Positions 1 through 4,937 of a DNA stretch of 5,112 nucleotides are shown here, in pieces (position 1 is the first letter of the stretch; the number at the start of each line of letters is the position of its first letter). The translations under genes were made by a program, and so were the position numbers. The stretch comes from an uncultured Clostridia bacterium (GTDB lineage: Bacteria > Bacillota > Clostridia > Oscillospirales > Ruminococcaceae). The stretch is taken from positions 1 to 5,112 of the forward strand of contig CAMAJC010000158.1 in assembly GCA_945835425.1 (NCBI GenBank), in the 5' to 3' direction. Below the pieces are notes generated by a model, which was given only the letters and a program-made list of their open reading frames with translations, ran no database searches and was not told the DNA's origin.

Positions 1-53
1 CGAGACTACAGGCTCGGAGCGAGCGCAGTAGGAGCAAAAATACATAGATATGA
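1..53. other. Unassigned left edge, not continuous with the GH65 reading frame
   Basis: The GH65 frame meets a TGA at 51-53. Frame 1 stays open from base 1 but gives no recognisable GH65 sequence. It does contain Ala-Asp (bases 55-60), which could be the AD of the family's usual QAD motif if bases were lost just after it. The segment holds a small hairpin, GCTCG-GAG-CGAGC, at 13-25. It may be an assembly edge, a frameshifted piece of the gene, or a foreign junction. I cannot decide between these. Confidence 0.35.
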
Positions 54-545
54 TGCGGACCGACCCTCTATTTCTGCAAGATCTCACCAAACATCAAGCG
101 GAAAAACTATTTCTATTATGAGGAGCGCACCCTCCACGATTCCTCCCTGTCCAAGGCGATCCATGCGGTGCTGGCCTGCGACCTTGGGCTGTATGAGACG
201 GCCTATCAGATGTTCCACGGCGCGCTTTTCACCGACCTCGGCCAGCGGATGGCCTCCTCCAATGAAGGCATCCACAGCGCCAATATGGGCGGCATCTGGC
301 AGGATGTGGTCATGGGCTTCGGCGGCGTGCGGCTGTACCACGGCAAGCTGCGGATCGCGCCGCATCTGCCGGAAGAATGGAAAAAGCTGTCCTATGCGGT
401 ATACTGGCAGGGAAGCAGGCTACGCGTGACCATCGAGGGCGGCAGTGCGACCCTGATAAACGAAGGAAAGCCGGTGAGCGGCCTGCTGATCGACGGCTGT
501 GATCGGAGCATCGGCAGCGGCGAAACAATACGCTGGGACTGCTGA
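54..545 (+). CDS. GH65 family disaccharide phosphorylase, C-terminal fragment (5' end missing or broken)
   Basis: This is the last 163 codons of a family 65 glycoside hydrolase, the kojibiose/maltose/trehalose/nigerose phosphorylase group. These cytoplasmic enzymes split alpha-glucosides with phosphate to give beta-glucose 1-phosphate. Signature stretches are NYFYYEERT followed by HDSSLS (fragment residues 28-33), then EGIHSANMGG and IWQDVVMGFGGVR. They belong to the end of the (alpha/alpha)6 barrel, and the Ser and His residues of the HDSSLS and GIH motifs line the phosphate pocket in this family. The last 60 or so residues match the small C-terminal beta domain. Full enzymes have about 750 residues, so roughly three quarters is absent. 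The frame is closed by TGA at 51-53, and recognisable family sequence starts near base 63, so the first 60 bases are either frameshifted or foreign. Substrate specificity cannot be told from this part. It converges on asnA and ends at the shared terminator. The family call is firm; whether the gene is intact is unknown. Confidence 0.85.
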   Translation, partial: CGPTLYFCKISPNIKRKNYFYYEERTLHDSSLSKAIHAVLACDLGLYETAYQMFHGALFTDLGQRMASSNEGIHSANMGGIWQDVVMGFGGVRLYHGKLRIAPHLPEEWKKLSYAVYWQGSRLRVTIEGGSATLINEGKPVSGLLIDGCDRSIGSGETIRWDC

Positions 546-611
546 GCATCACCTGGACAGTACTTTTCCACACACTCCAAGCGTGGAATGTGAAAAACTG
601 TTTCCGCTCCG

Positions 612-656
612 AAAAAATCCCCTGCAGCCGCCAAAAACGGTCGCAGGGGATTTCTA
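612..656. terminator. Bidirectional Rho-independent terminator between convergent GH65 and asnA
   Basis: The arms AAATCCCCTGC (615-625) and GCAGGGGATTT (643-653) pair perfectly over 11 bp. An extra CCG/CGG pairing lies inside the 17-base loop. On the minus strand the stem runs into six T residues (complement of 612-617), a strong terminator for asnA, whose stop is at 673. On the plus strand it is followed by TTTCTAT and serves the GH65 gene, which ends 66 bases upstream. A weaker inverted repeat, TTCCAC (566-571) with GTGGAA (583-588), lies between the GH65 stop and this terminator. Confidence 0.9.
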
Positions 657-672
657 TATGCTTATAATACCG

Positions 673-1686
673 TTACAGAATCGGGATGCCGGCTTCTTTG
701 CAGACCCGCTTGGTCTCCTCGTCCCATACCGAGGACTGAACCTCGCCGATATGAGCGCTGCCCAGCAGCAACATACAAAGTCTCGACTGGCCGATACCGC
801 CGCCGATGGTATACGGCAGCTCGCCTGCCAGCAGGGCCTTGTGGAAGGGAAGGGTTCTTCTGTTGTCGCACCCGGCGATGGTCAGCTGCCGGTCAAGGCT
901 TTCGGGGCTGACGCGGATGCCCATGGACGATACCTCAAAGCTCTGTCCCAGGGTATCGTTCCAGAAAAGGATGTCGCCGTTTAAACTCCAGTCGTCGTAG
1001 TCGGGTGCGCGGCCGTCGTGGGGCTTGCCGCTCTTTAAAGGCGCACCGATCTGCATCAGGAAAACGGTACCCAGCTCTTTGGTGATGGCGTTTTCCCGTT
1101 CCTTCGGGGTGAGGTCGGGGTAGCGGTCTTCCAGCGCCTGGGTAGTGATGAAGGTGATATCCTCCTTGAGCATCGGCCGCAAGCCCAGCTGCGGGAACAT
1201 CGCCCGCAGGGTGCGCTCGGTCTCGCAGATGGCGTGGACAATGCTTCTTACCGTCCGGCAGAGGTATTCCGGCGTCCGGGCGCCCTCGGTGATGACCTTT
1301 TCCCAGTCCCACTGGTCGACGTAGATCGAGTGGAGGTTATCCAGCTCCTCATCCCTGCGGATGGCGTTCATATCGGTGTACAGGCCATAGCCCGGCTCAA
1401 AGCCGTAGTCGTGCAGCGCCTGCCGTTTCCATTTCGCCAGGGAATGGACGACCTGCGCTTCAGTCCCGGTGTCCTTGATCTCAAAAGAAACCGGGCGCTC
1501 GACGCCGTTTAAGTCGTCGTTGAGGCCGGTGGACGCCTCCAGAAAAAGCGGAGCGGAGACACGCCGCAGATTCAATGCACCGCACAGCATATCTTCAAAC
1601 AGACGCTTGATAAGCCCGATGGCCTTTTGGGTGTCGTACAGGTTCAGGACGGGTTTATACCCCTCGGGGATGATCACTTTGCTCAT
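673..1686 (-). CDS. asnA: Aspartate--ammonia ligase (asparagine synthetase A)
   Basis: AsnA makes asparagine from aspartate, ammonia and ATP, releasing AMP and pyrophosphate (EC 6.3.1.1). It is a cytoplasmic homodimer whose fold is related to class II aspartyl/asparaginyl-tRNA synthetases. The 337 residues compare with 330 in E. coli AsnA, and the two align along almost their whole length: HSLAKWKRQ (81-89), LHSIYVDQWDWEK (118-130), RAPDYDDW (226-233), LNGDILFWN, FEVSSMGIRV and TIGGGIGQSRL. By alignment with the E. coli enzyme, the aspartate/asparagine contacts are Asp57, Arg110 and Gln125, and the AMP contacts are Asp231, Glu251, Ser254 and Arg302. All are present, so it should be active. 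A ten-residue segment of E. coli AsnA after the DYDDW motif is absent here. The ATG is preceded by AAAGGA (1698-1703) at a slightly long spacing of 11 bases. The gene lies 34 bases downstream of the patatin gene with no terminator or promoter seen between them, so it is probably co-transcribed. Confidence 0.97.
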   Translation of the reverse strand: MSKVIIPEGYKPVLNLYDTQKAIGLIKRLFEDMLCGALNLRRVSAPLFLEASTGLNDDLNGVERPVSFEIKDTGTEAQVVHSLAKWKRQALHDYGFEPGYGLYTDMNAIRRDEELDNLHSIYVDQWDWEKVITEGARTPEYLCRTVRSIVHAICETERTLRAMFPQLGLRPMLKEDITFITTQALEDRYPDLTPKERENAITKELGTVFLMQIGAPLKSGKPHDGRAPDYDDWSLNGDILFWNDTLGQSFEVSSMGIRVSPESLDRQLTIAGCDNRRTLPFHKALLAGELPYTIGGGIGQSRLCMLLLGSAHIGEVQSSVWDEETKRVCKEAGIPIL

Positions 1687-1720
1687 GATAAAACAGTTCC
1701 TTTCTTATGGGCTTTACGGG

Positions 1721-2587
1721 TCATTCTGCCTTTTCCGGAGCGGTTTTCCCCAAAAGGGCGCGGATTTTGTCCATATAATCCATCGCTTCGGTATAGCCCT
1801 CCTGATACAGGGCGTTCAGTTTATGGGTATCCTTTTCGGTGCGGGAGATATCGACCGGATGGGGCGGACGGATGACGACCGCTTTTCCTTCTTCTTCCAG
1901 CTGCCGCACATAGGAAAGCTCCGCGTTGTAGACGATATGCCGCTTTTCCAGAGCGCGGATGAGACTCGGGTACTTTTTGTACAGTACCTTCGCCAGTTTC
2001 AGGGTGGACTCCGGCTCCTTGACATAGCCCAGCTGCCTGGTCAGGACGATGATCAGCTTGTCGCAGCCGTCTTTGATGGCGCGCTCGGCCGGAATCGGGT
2101 CGGCAATGCCGCCGTCCAGCAGCAGGTCGCCGTTATAGGGCACCGGCTTTGACACCAGCGGCAGGGACATCGACGCCAGCACCGGCTGGTATTCCTTTTT
2201 CAGGTCATAGGGCACCCGGATATAGACCGGATGGCCGGACAAAATGCTGGTGCAGACTGCCCATGCGTCCGGTTTAACCTCTGCGTACTTATCATAGTCA
2301 AAGGGCAGCAGCTCGTTCGGGATGGTGTCAAACATCATCTTTTCGCCGAACAGGCTCCCGGTCCGCAGCAGGTTTTCCCAGCTCATATACCGCTTGTCGT
2401 TGATGTAGCCGACGTTTATTGCCCGGCTGCGTCCCCGCTGGCCGGTAAAATACGAGATCATATTGCAGGCACCGGCCGAAACGCCGTAGGTCCGGTCGGT
2501 GGAGATGTTTTCATCCAAAAATGCGTCCAGCACACCGGCCGTAAACAGCCCGCGCATTCCGCCGCCTTCCAGTATCAGTCCTGTCAT
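1721..2587 (-). CDS. Patatin-like phospholipase family protein (YjjU-type)
   Basis: This is a 288-residue serine lipid acyl hydrolase of the patatin fold. Residues 8-13 (GGGMRG) form the glycine-rich oxyanion loop. Residues 35-39 (GVSAG) are the G-x-S-x-G elbow with nucleophile Ser37. Residues 158-160 (DGG) supply Asp158, the second member of the Ser-Asp dyad. All three motifs are intact. There is no signal peptide or membrane helix, so it is expected in the cytoplasm or loosely bound to membrane lipid. Length and the charged C-terminal third resemble E. coli YjjU and its many homologues in Bacillota. The natural substrate of this subgroup is not known to me. The start is set by the ribosome binding site: AGGAAAGGAG (2596-2605) lies 8 bases from the ATG at 2585-2587. 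A GTG at 2594-2596 would overlap that site and is rejected. It is the first gene of a unit with asnA. The ending is TGA at 1721. Confidence 0.93.
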   Translation of the reverse strand: MTGLILEGGGMRGLFTAGVLDAFLDENISTDRTYGVSAGACNMISYFTGQRGRSRAINVGYINDKRYMSWENLLRTGSLFGEKMMFDTIPNELLPFDYDKYAEVKPDAWAVCTSILSGHPVYIRVPYDLKKEYQPVLASMSLPLVSKPVPYNGDLLLDGGIADPIPAERAIKDGCDKLIIVLTRQLGYVKEPESTLKLAKVLYKKYPSLIRALEKRHIVYNAELSYVRQLEEEGKAVVIRPPHPVDISRTEKDTHKLNALYQEGYTEAMDYMDKIRALLGKTAPEKAE

Positions 2588-2595
2588 AACGCGCA

Positions 2596-2605
2596 CTCCT
2601 TTCCT
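2596..2605 (-). promoter_or_regulatory. Ribosome binding site that fixes the patatin start
   Basis: On the minus strand this reads AGGAAAGGAG, with 8 bases to the ATG at 2587. The in-frame GTG at 2596 begins on the last G of this site, so it cannot be the start served by it. Confidence 0.85.
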
Positions 2606-2615
2606 GTTTCCGGAA

Positions 2616-2635
2616 AATGATTACAACAAATCATT
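2616..2635. promoter_or_regulatory. Candidate operator: 20-bp palindrome over the patatin transcription start
   Basis: AATGATT (2616-2622) and AATCATT (2629-2635) form a perfect 7-6-7 inverted repeat. It overlaps the -10 box and is centred on the predicted start site, a typical place for a repressor site. A second perfect palindrome, TTTCCGGAAA (2607-2616), follows directly in the leader. The regulator is unknown, and no regulator gene is present in the window. Confidence 0.45.
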
Positions 2636-2661
2636 ATACATGAAATCCCAGCCTTTTTCAA
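2633..2661 (-). promoter_or_regulatory. Sigma-A promoter of the patatin-asnA unit
   Basis: On the minus strand, TTGAAA (2656-2661) and TATAAT (2633-2638) are separated by exactly 17 bases. This is a near-consensus housekeeping promoter. Transcription should start near 2626, giving a leader of about 38 bases before the ATG at 2587. Confidence 0.88.
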
Positions 2662-2667
2662 GGGCAA

Positions 2668-2717
2668 GAATTGAGAATTAATGAATAATGAATAGTGAAT
2701 AATGAAGAATGAATAAT
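2668..2717. repeat. Left heptamer array of the MITE-like element
   Basis: Five seven-base units run without gap from 2683 to 2717: GAATAAT, GAATAGT, GAATAAT, GAAGAAT, GAATAAT. Two looser copies (GAATTGA, GAATTAAT) precede them from 2668, outside the inferred element edge. Changes fall mainly on the fourth base of the unit. Confidence 0.75.
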
Positions 2718-2723
2718 TATGGT

Positions 2724-2742
2724 ATGCGCCGGGTCGGCGCAT
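2724..2742. repeat. Inner GC-rich hairpin, left side of the MITE-like element
   Basis: ATGCGCCG (2724-2731) and CGGCGCAT (2735-2742) form a perfect 8-bp stem with a GGT loop. It starts one base after the closing GG of the left terminal repeat, in contrast to the AT-rich ends. Confidence 0.7.
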
Positions 2743-2875
2743 GATTTGAATATTTGTCTGCACGCAAAACATATGCAGAATAACAAACAAAGTTCTCCGC
2801 ACGAAGATGTATTCCGAAGCGGCAGAAGATTTCTGTAAGCTGTCTCTGCCTGTAGGATAACGATACTATTCAATC

Positions 2876-2894
2876 GTGCCGCGATCCGCGGCAC
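2876..2894. repeat. Inner GC-rich hairpin, right side of the MITE-like element
   Basis: GTGCCGCG (2876-2883) and CGCGGCAC (2887-2894) form a perfect 8-bp stem with an ATC loop. Stem and loop lengths equal those of the left inner hairpin, though the sequence differs. It lies four bases from the right terminal repeat. Confidence 0.7.
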
Positions 2895-2900
2895 ACCGCC

Positions 2901-2940
2901 ATTATTCATTATTCATTCTTCATTTTTCATTCTTCATTAC
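2901..2940. repeat. Right heptamer array of the MITE-like element
   Basis: Five seven-base units from 2901 to 2935 read ATTATTC, ATTATTC, ATTCTTC, ATTTTTC, ATTCTTC, followed by ATTAC. This is the reverse complement of the left array, with the same variable position. The array stops right at the terminator of the Na/Pi transporter gene. Confidence 0.75.
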
Positions 2941-2979
2941 AAAAAGAGGCTGTCTGCTCCTCAGCAGACAGCCCTTTTT
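2941..2979 (-). terminator. Rho-independent terminator of the Na/Pi cotransporter gene
   Basis: GGCTGTCTGCT (2948-2958) and AGCAGACAGCC (2963-2973) form a perfect 11-bp stem with a four-base loop. On the minus strand it ends in CTCTTTTT and begins right after the TAA of the transporter gene at 2981. The plus strand has its own CTTTTT tail, so it can also stop transcripts arriving from the MITE-like element. Confidence 0.93.
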
Positions 2980-2980
2980 G

Positions 2981-4609
2981 TTACGGGTTTCCCTGGCCGG
3001 TGATGGCGTAGGCGATGTTGACCGCGTGGTCGGAACAGCGCTCCAGGTCGGTGACCATATCGGTGAAGATGACGCCGCCTACGGGTTCGCAGACCTGATC
3101 CATGAACCGTCTGACGTGGGCGTCCATGGCTTCGTCTTTCATCTCGTCGATCTCGTCCTCGAGGTCCTGTACGGCCTTGAGCTGGTCGAAAGCGTTGTCC
3201 TCATAGACCTGGATAGATTTGTCGATCGACTGGATGGAGGCAGCCGCCAGCTTCTGCAGTTCTTCAACAGCAGCAGGAGAGAGGGTGACTTTCTGGTTAT
3301 ACAGCCGCTGCGCATATTCGGCGATGTTTTCCGCGTGGTCGCCGATTCGCTCGATGTCCGCGACGACCAGGAGCATCTGGCCCAGAAGGTTCTGTTCCCG
3401 GAGGGTCAGGTCCATCGCCCGCAGGGTGACAAGCCCGCCGGTGATCTCTCTGGCCAGCCAGTTGATGACCTCTTCCTCCTGGAAAACGGCGCTGATCCGC
3501 TTTTCATCATAGGTGAAGAATACATCGACCGAGCGCCGCAGGTTCTTTTCGGTGATCCGTCCCATACGGACGATCTCACGGCGCGCCTGCGACAGGGCGA
3601 CGGCAGCGGGAATGCGGTCCAGCTGGGTCAGGTAGACCAGCTTTCTCTCGTTCTTCTGCAGCTCGTCCTCCCGCAGCGGCAGAATCTTGACGCTGAGCTT
3701 GACAAGCAGCTGCGCCAGCGGCAGCTGAACAATAACGGCAGTGATGGCGAAAAGGGTGTGGGCGTTGGCGATCTGCCGGGCGACATCGCCGGGAGAAAGC
3801 CTTTCGATCAGGGTGAAAAGCTGCGGGAAAATACTCAGCAGCGCCCCGATCAGCACCGCACGGAAGCAGTTAAACAGCAAATCCATGATGGCGACACGTT
3901 TGCCGTCCCGGTTGGCCGACAGAGCGGCGAGGAACGCGGGAACGCAGGCACCGATCGCAGCGCCGACCGCAAAATACGCGCCCATCCGGAAGGTGATCAG
4001 TCCCTGCGCAGCGAAAGCCTGCACGATACCGATCGACGAGGACGAGCTTTGGACGATCGCCGTAAAGAGGATGCCGAACATAATCGCGATAAACGGACTA
4101 TCCAGCGTCAGGAGCATACCGGTGAAGGCTTCGTTTTCCTTCAGCGGCGAGATTGCGGCAGACATGGTGCTGATGCCGGTGAAGAGCAGGCCGAAGCCGA
4201 GGATGATCTTGCCGATATTGCGCACCAGCGGTTTGTTTAGAAACGTCACCATAATGACGCCCAGGAAAAGAATGATCGGTGCGACGCTGCCGAGGTCGAG
4301 TGCGACGATCTGGGCAGTGACGGTGGTGCCGATGTTCGCGCCCATAATGACGCCAATGGCCTGCAACAGGCTCATCATGCCTGCGCCGACGAAGCCGATG
4401 ACCATGACCGTCGTCGCCGAAGAGCTCTGGATCAGCGCCGTGACCAGAAAGCCGACCAGGGTGCCGAGAATCCGGTTTTTGGTGGTCTTTTCCAGGATAA
4501 TGCGCATGTTGTCGCCGGCAACCGCCTTGAGTCCGTCCGACATGATGCCCATGCCGTACAAAAACATCCCGACGCCGCCCAGCATCTTGAATATGCCGAA
4601 TAAGTCCAA
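2981..4609 (-). CDS. Na+/phosphate cotransporter with C-terminal PhoU domain (NptA/PNaS family)
   Basis: This 542-residue protein imports inorganic phosphate driven by sodium. The first 310 or so residues hold about nine hydrophobic segments arranged as two inverted Na_Pi_cotrans repeats. Each repeat carries the QSSS signature: QSSSATT at 61-67 and QSSSSS at 187-192. The first repeat also has the GANIGTT motif (90-96). The equivalent place in the second repeat reads GAAIGACVP (216-224), a clear departure from the usual GxNIGT pattern. Residues from about 345 to 540 form a helical PhoU-like domain with two characteristic motifs, DIERIGDHAENI (418-429) and DLERCSDHAVNI (521-532), which bind metal in PhoU proteins and probably regulate transport. 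The TTG start gives MDLFGIFKMLGG, the usual N terminus of the family, and has GGAGG (4618-4622) at 8 bases. An ATG at 4624 (547 residues) has only a poorly spaced site, and one at 4714 would add 35 untypical residues. It appears monocistronic. Confidence 0.95.
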   Translation of the reverse strand: MDLFGIFKMLGGVGMFLYGMGIMSDGLKAVAGDNMRIILEKTTKNRILGTLVGFLVTALIQSSSATTVMVIGFVGAGMMSLLQAIGVIMGANIGTTVTAQIVALDLGSVAPIILFLGVIMVTFLNKPLVRNIGKIILGFGLLFTGISTMSAAISPLKENEAFTGMLLTLDSPFIAIMFGILFTAIVQSSSSSIGIVQAFAAQGLITFRMGAYFAVGAAIGACVPAFLAALSANRDGKRVAIMDLLFNCFRAVLIGALLSIFPQLFTLIERLSPGDVARQIANAHTLFAITAVIVQLPLAQLLVKLSVKILPLREDELQKNERKLVYLTQLDRIPAAVALSQARREIVRMGRITEKNLRRSVDVFFTYDEKRISAVFQEEEVINWLAREITGGLVTLRAMDLTLREQNLLGQMLLVVADIERIGDHAENIAEYAQRLYNQKVTLSPAAVEELQKLAAASIQSIDKSIQVYEDNAFDQLKAVQDLEDEIDEMKDEAMDAHVRRFMDQVCEPVGGVIFTDMVTDLERCSDHAVNIAYAITGQGNP

Positions 4610-4617
4610 TCTGGGTT

Positions 4618-4622
4618 CCTCC
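4618..4622 (-). promoter_or_regulatory. Ribosome binding site supporting the TTG start of the Na/Pi transporter
   Basis: GGAGG on the minus strand lies 8 bases before the TTG at 4607-4609. The ATG at 4624 overlaps the edge of this site and has only AAGGA, two bases away, so it is a weaker candidate. Confidence 0.6.
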
Positions 4623-4633
4623 ATCTTCCTTTC

Positions 4634-4649
4634 GAGGGCATTCGCCCTC
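4634..4649 (-). promoter_or_regulatory. Leader hairpin just before the ribosome binding site
   Basis: On the minus strand GAGGGC-GAAT-GCCCTC is a perfect 6-bp stem with a four-base loop, ending 11 bases before the GGAGG site. Its 5' side holds a second GGAGG (4646-4650), followed by an out-of-frame ATG at 4641. It might tune translation of the transporter, but nothing in the sequence proves this. Confidence 0.4.
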
Positions 4650-4690
4650 CGCAAAAGCCTATTTCCTACTATGCACAGCGCATGACGCGC

Positions 4691-4726
4691 GGATTTTTGC
4701 CAGAAGTAAATCACAGGTAAAAATCC
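4691..4726 (-). promoter_or_regulatory. Inverted repeat in the transporter leader
   Basis: In the minus-strand transcript GGATTTTT (complement of 4719-4726) can pair with AAAAATCC (complement of 4691-4698), giving an 8-bp stem with a 20-base loop. A further exact copy of the ten-base GGATTTTTGC found at 4691-4700 lies at 4758-4767, inside the promoter spacer. This matches no riboswitch class I know. Confidence 0.4.
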
Positions 4727-4727
4727 C

Positions 4728-4743
4728 GTAAATTCCTGTTTAC
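4728..4743. promoter_or_regulatory. Candidate operator at the transporter transcription start
   Basis: GTAAA (4728-4732) and TTTAC (4739-4743) form a 5-6-5 inverted repeat that begins at the predicted start of transcription. It could bind a repressor. It does not show the spaced TTAACA-like repeats of a Bacillus Pho box. Confidence 0.3.
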
Positions 4744-4749
4744 ATACTT

Positions 4750-4778
4750 ATCATAGAGGATTTTTGCGCTCTTGTCAA
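4750..4778 (-). promoter_or_regulatory. Sigma-A promoter of the Na/Pi cotransporter gene
   Basis: On the minus strand, TTGACA (4773-4778) and TATGAT (4750-4755) are 17 bases apart. That is a consensus -35 and a one-mismatch -10. Transcription should begin near 4743, leaving a leader of about 134 bases before the TTG start. Confidence 0.87.
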
Positions 4779-4824
4779 TTATCTTGGAAGACCCATCACA
4801 AAATTTGTCAATTTCCCAATTTCC
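4772..4824. repeat. Short direct repeats upstream of the transporter promoter
   Basis: TTGTCAATT occurs at 4772-4780, where it covers the -35 box, and again at 4805-4813, 33 bases away or about three helical turns. The eight-base unit CAATTTCC is repeated back to back at 4809-4816 and 4817-4824. These may be regulator sites or chance in AT-rich DNA. Confidence 0.35.
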
Positions 4825-4937
4825 TTCGCGCTTTTTGAAAAAACCTTAGCAAATTTTTTCCGGTCCGACGCGGCTGCGGCAGGTGAAAAACTTATCCATG
4901 GATTAGTGTATGCCCGTTTTTGGATACTCTATTCGAG
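4825..4937. other. Intergenic stretch without a secure feature
   Basis: Apart from the doubtful small ORF that reaches to 4892, this region shows an AT-rich half (4830-4860) with T and A runs, a GC-rich patch (4861-4882), a ten-base palindrome ATCCATGGAT (4894-4903), and a weak hairpin GTAT-CC/GGATAC with one bulged base (4908-4926). I see no credible plus-strand promoter and no gene. Confidence 0.4.

Larger units (their letters stand above)
2679..2939. mobile_element. MITE-like non-coding element with heptamer-based terminal inverted repeats
   Basis: A 257-bp element (2681-2937) is bounded by 37-bp inverted repeats at 2681-2717 and 2901-2937. They match at 32 of 37 positions, and each is followed on its inner side by GG (after three extra bases on the left). 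TA flanks both ends (2679-2680 and 2938-2939), as expected for a mariner/IS630-type target duplication, although a TA is a weak signal in AT-rich ends. The terminal repeats are made of seven-base units close to GAAnAAT. Just inside each end lies a GC-rich hairpin (2724-2742 and 2876-2894), and another inverted repeat, GGCAGA/TCTGCC, spans 2821-2850. No coding sequence is credible inside. It would have to be moved by a transposase encoded elsewhere. Size, ends and context fit a miniature element; an unrelated AT-rich intergenic repeat is the alternative. Confidence 0.7.

Noticed and set aside
566..588. Inverted repeat TTCCAC/GTGGAA after the GH65 stop as a terminator
   Set aside because: The stem is only 6 bp with an 11-base loop and no T run, and a much stronger terminator follows at 612-656.
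1469..2152. Plus-strand open frame of 227 codons across asnA and patatin
   Set aside because: It runs antisense across two confident genes, has no recognisable domain, and crosses the asnA-patatin junction.
2668..2940. Repeated short units that might suggest a CRISPR array
   Set aside because: The units are seven bases long with no spacers, and the two arrays are inverted relative to each other, as in transposon ends.
2876..4240. Long plus-strand open frame of 454 codons opposite the Na/Pi transporter
   Set aside because: It lies antisense to a strongly conserved transporter, starts within the MITE-like element, shows no known domain and is rich in residues expected from antisense reading of GC-rich codons.
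3741..4685. Plus-strand open frame of 314 codons opposite the transporter
   Set aside because: It is an antisense shadow of the same gene with no ribosome binding site and no family-like sequence.
4891..4903. TTATCCATG resembling a DnaA box, with palindrome ATCCATGGAT
   Set aside because: It deviates from TTATNCACA at the conserved end, there is no cluster of boxes and no replication gene nearby.
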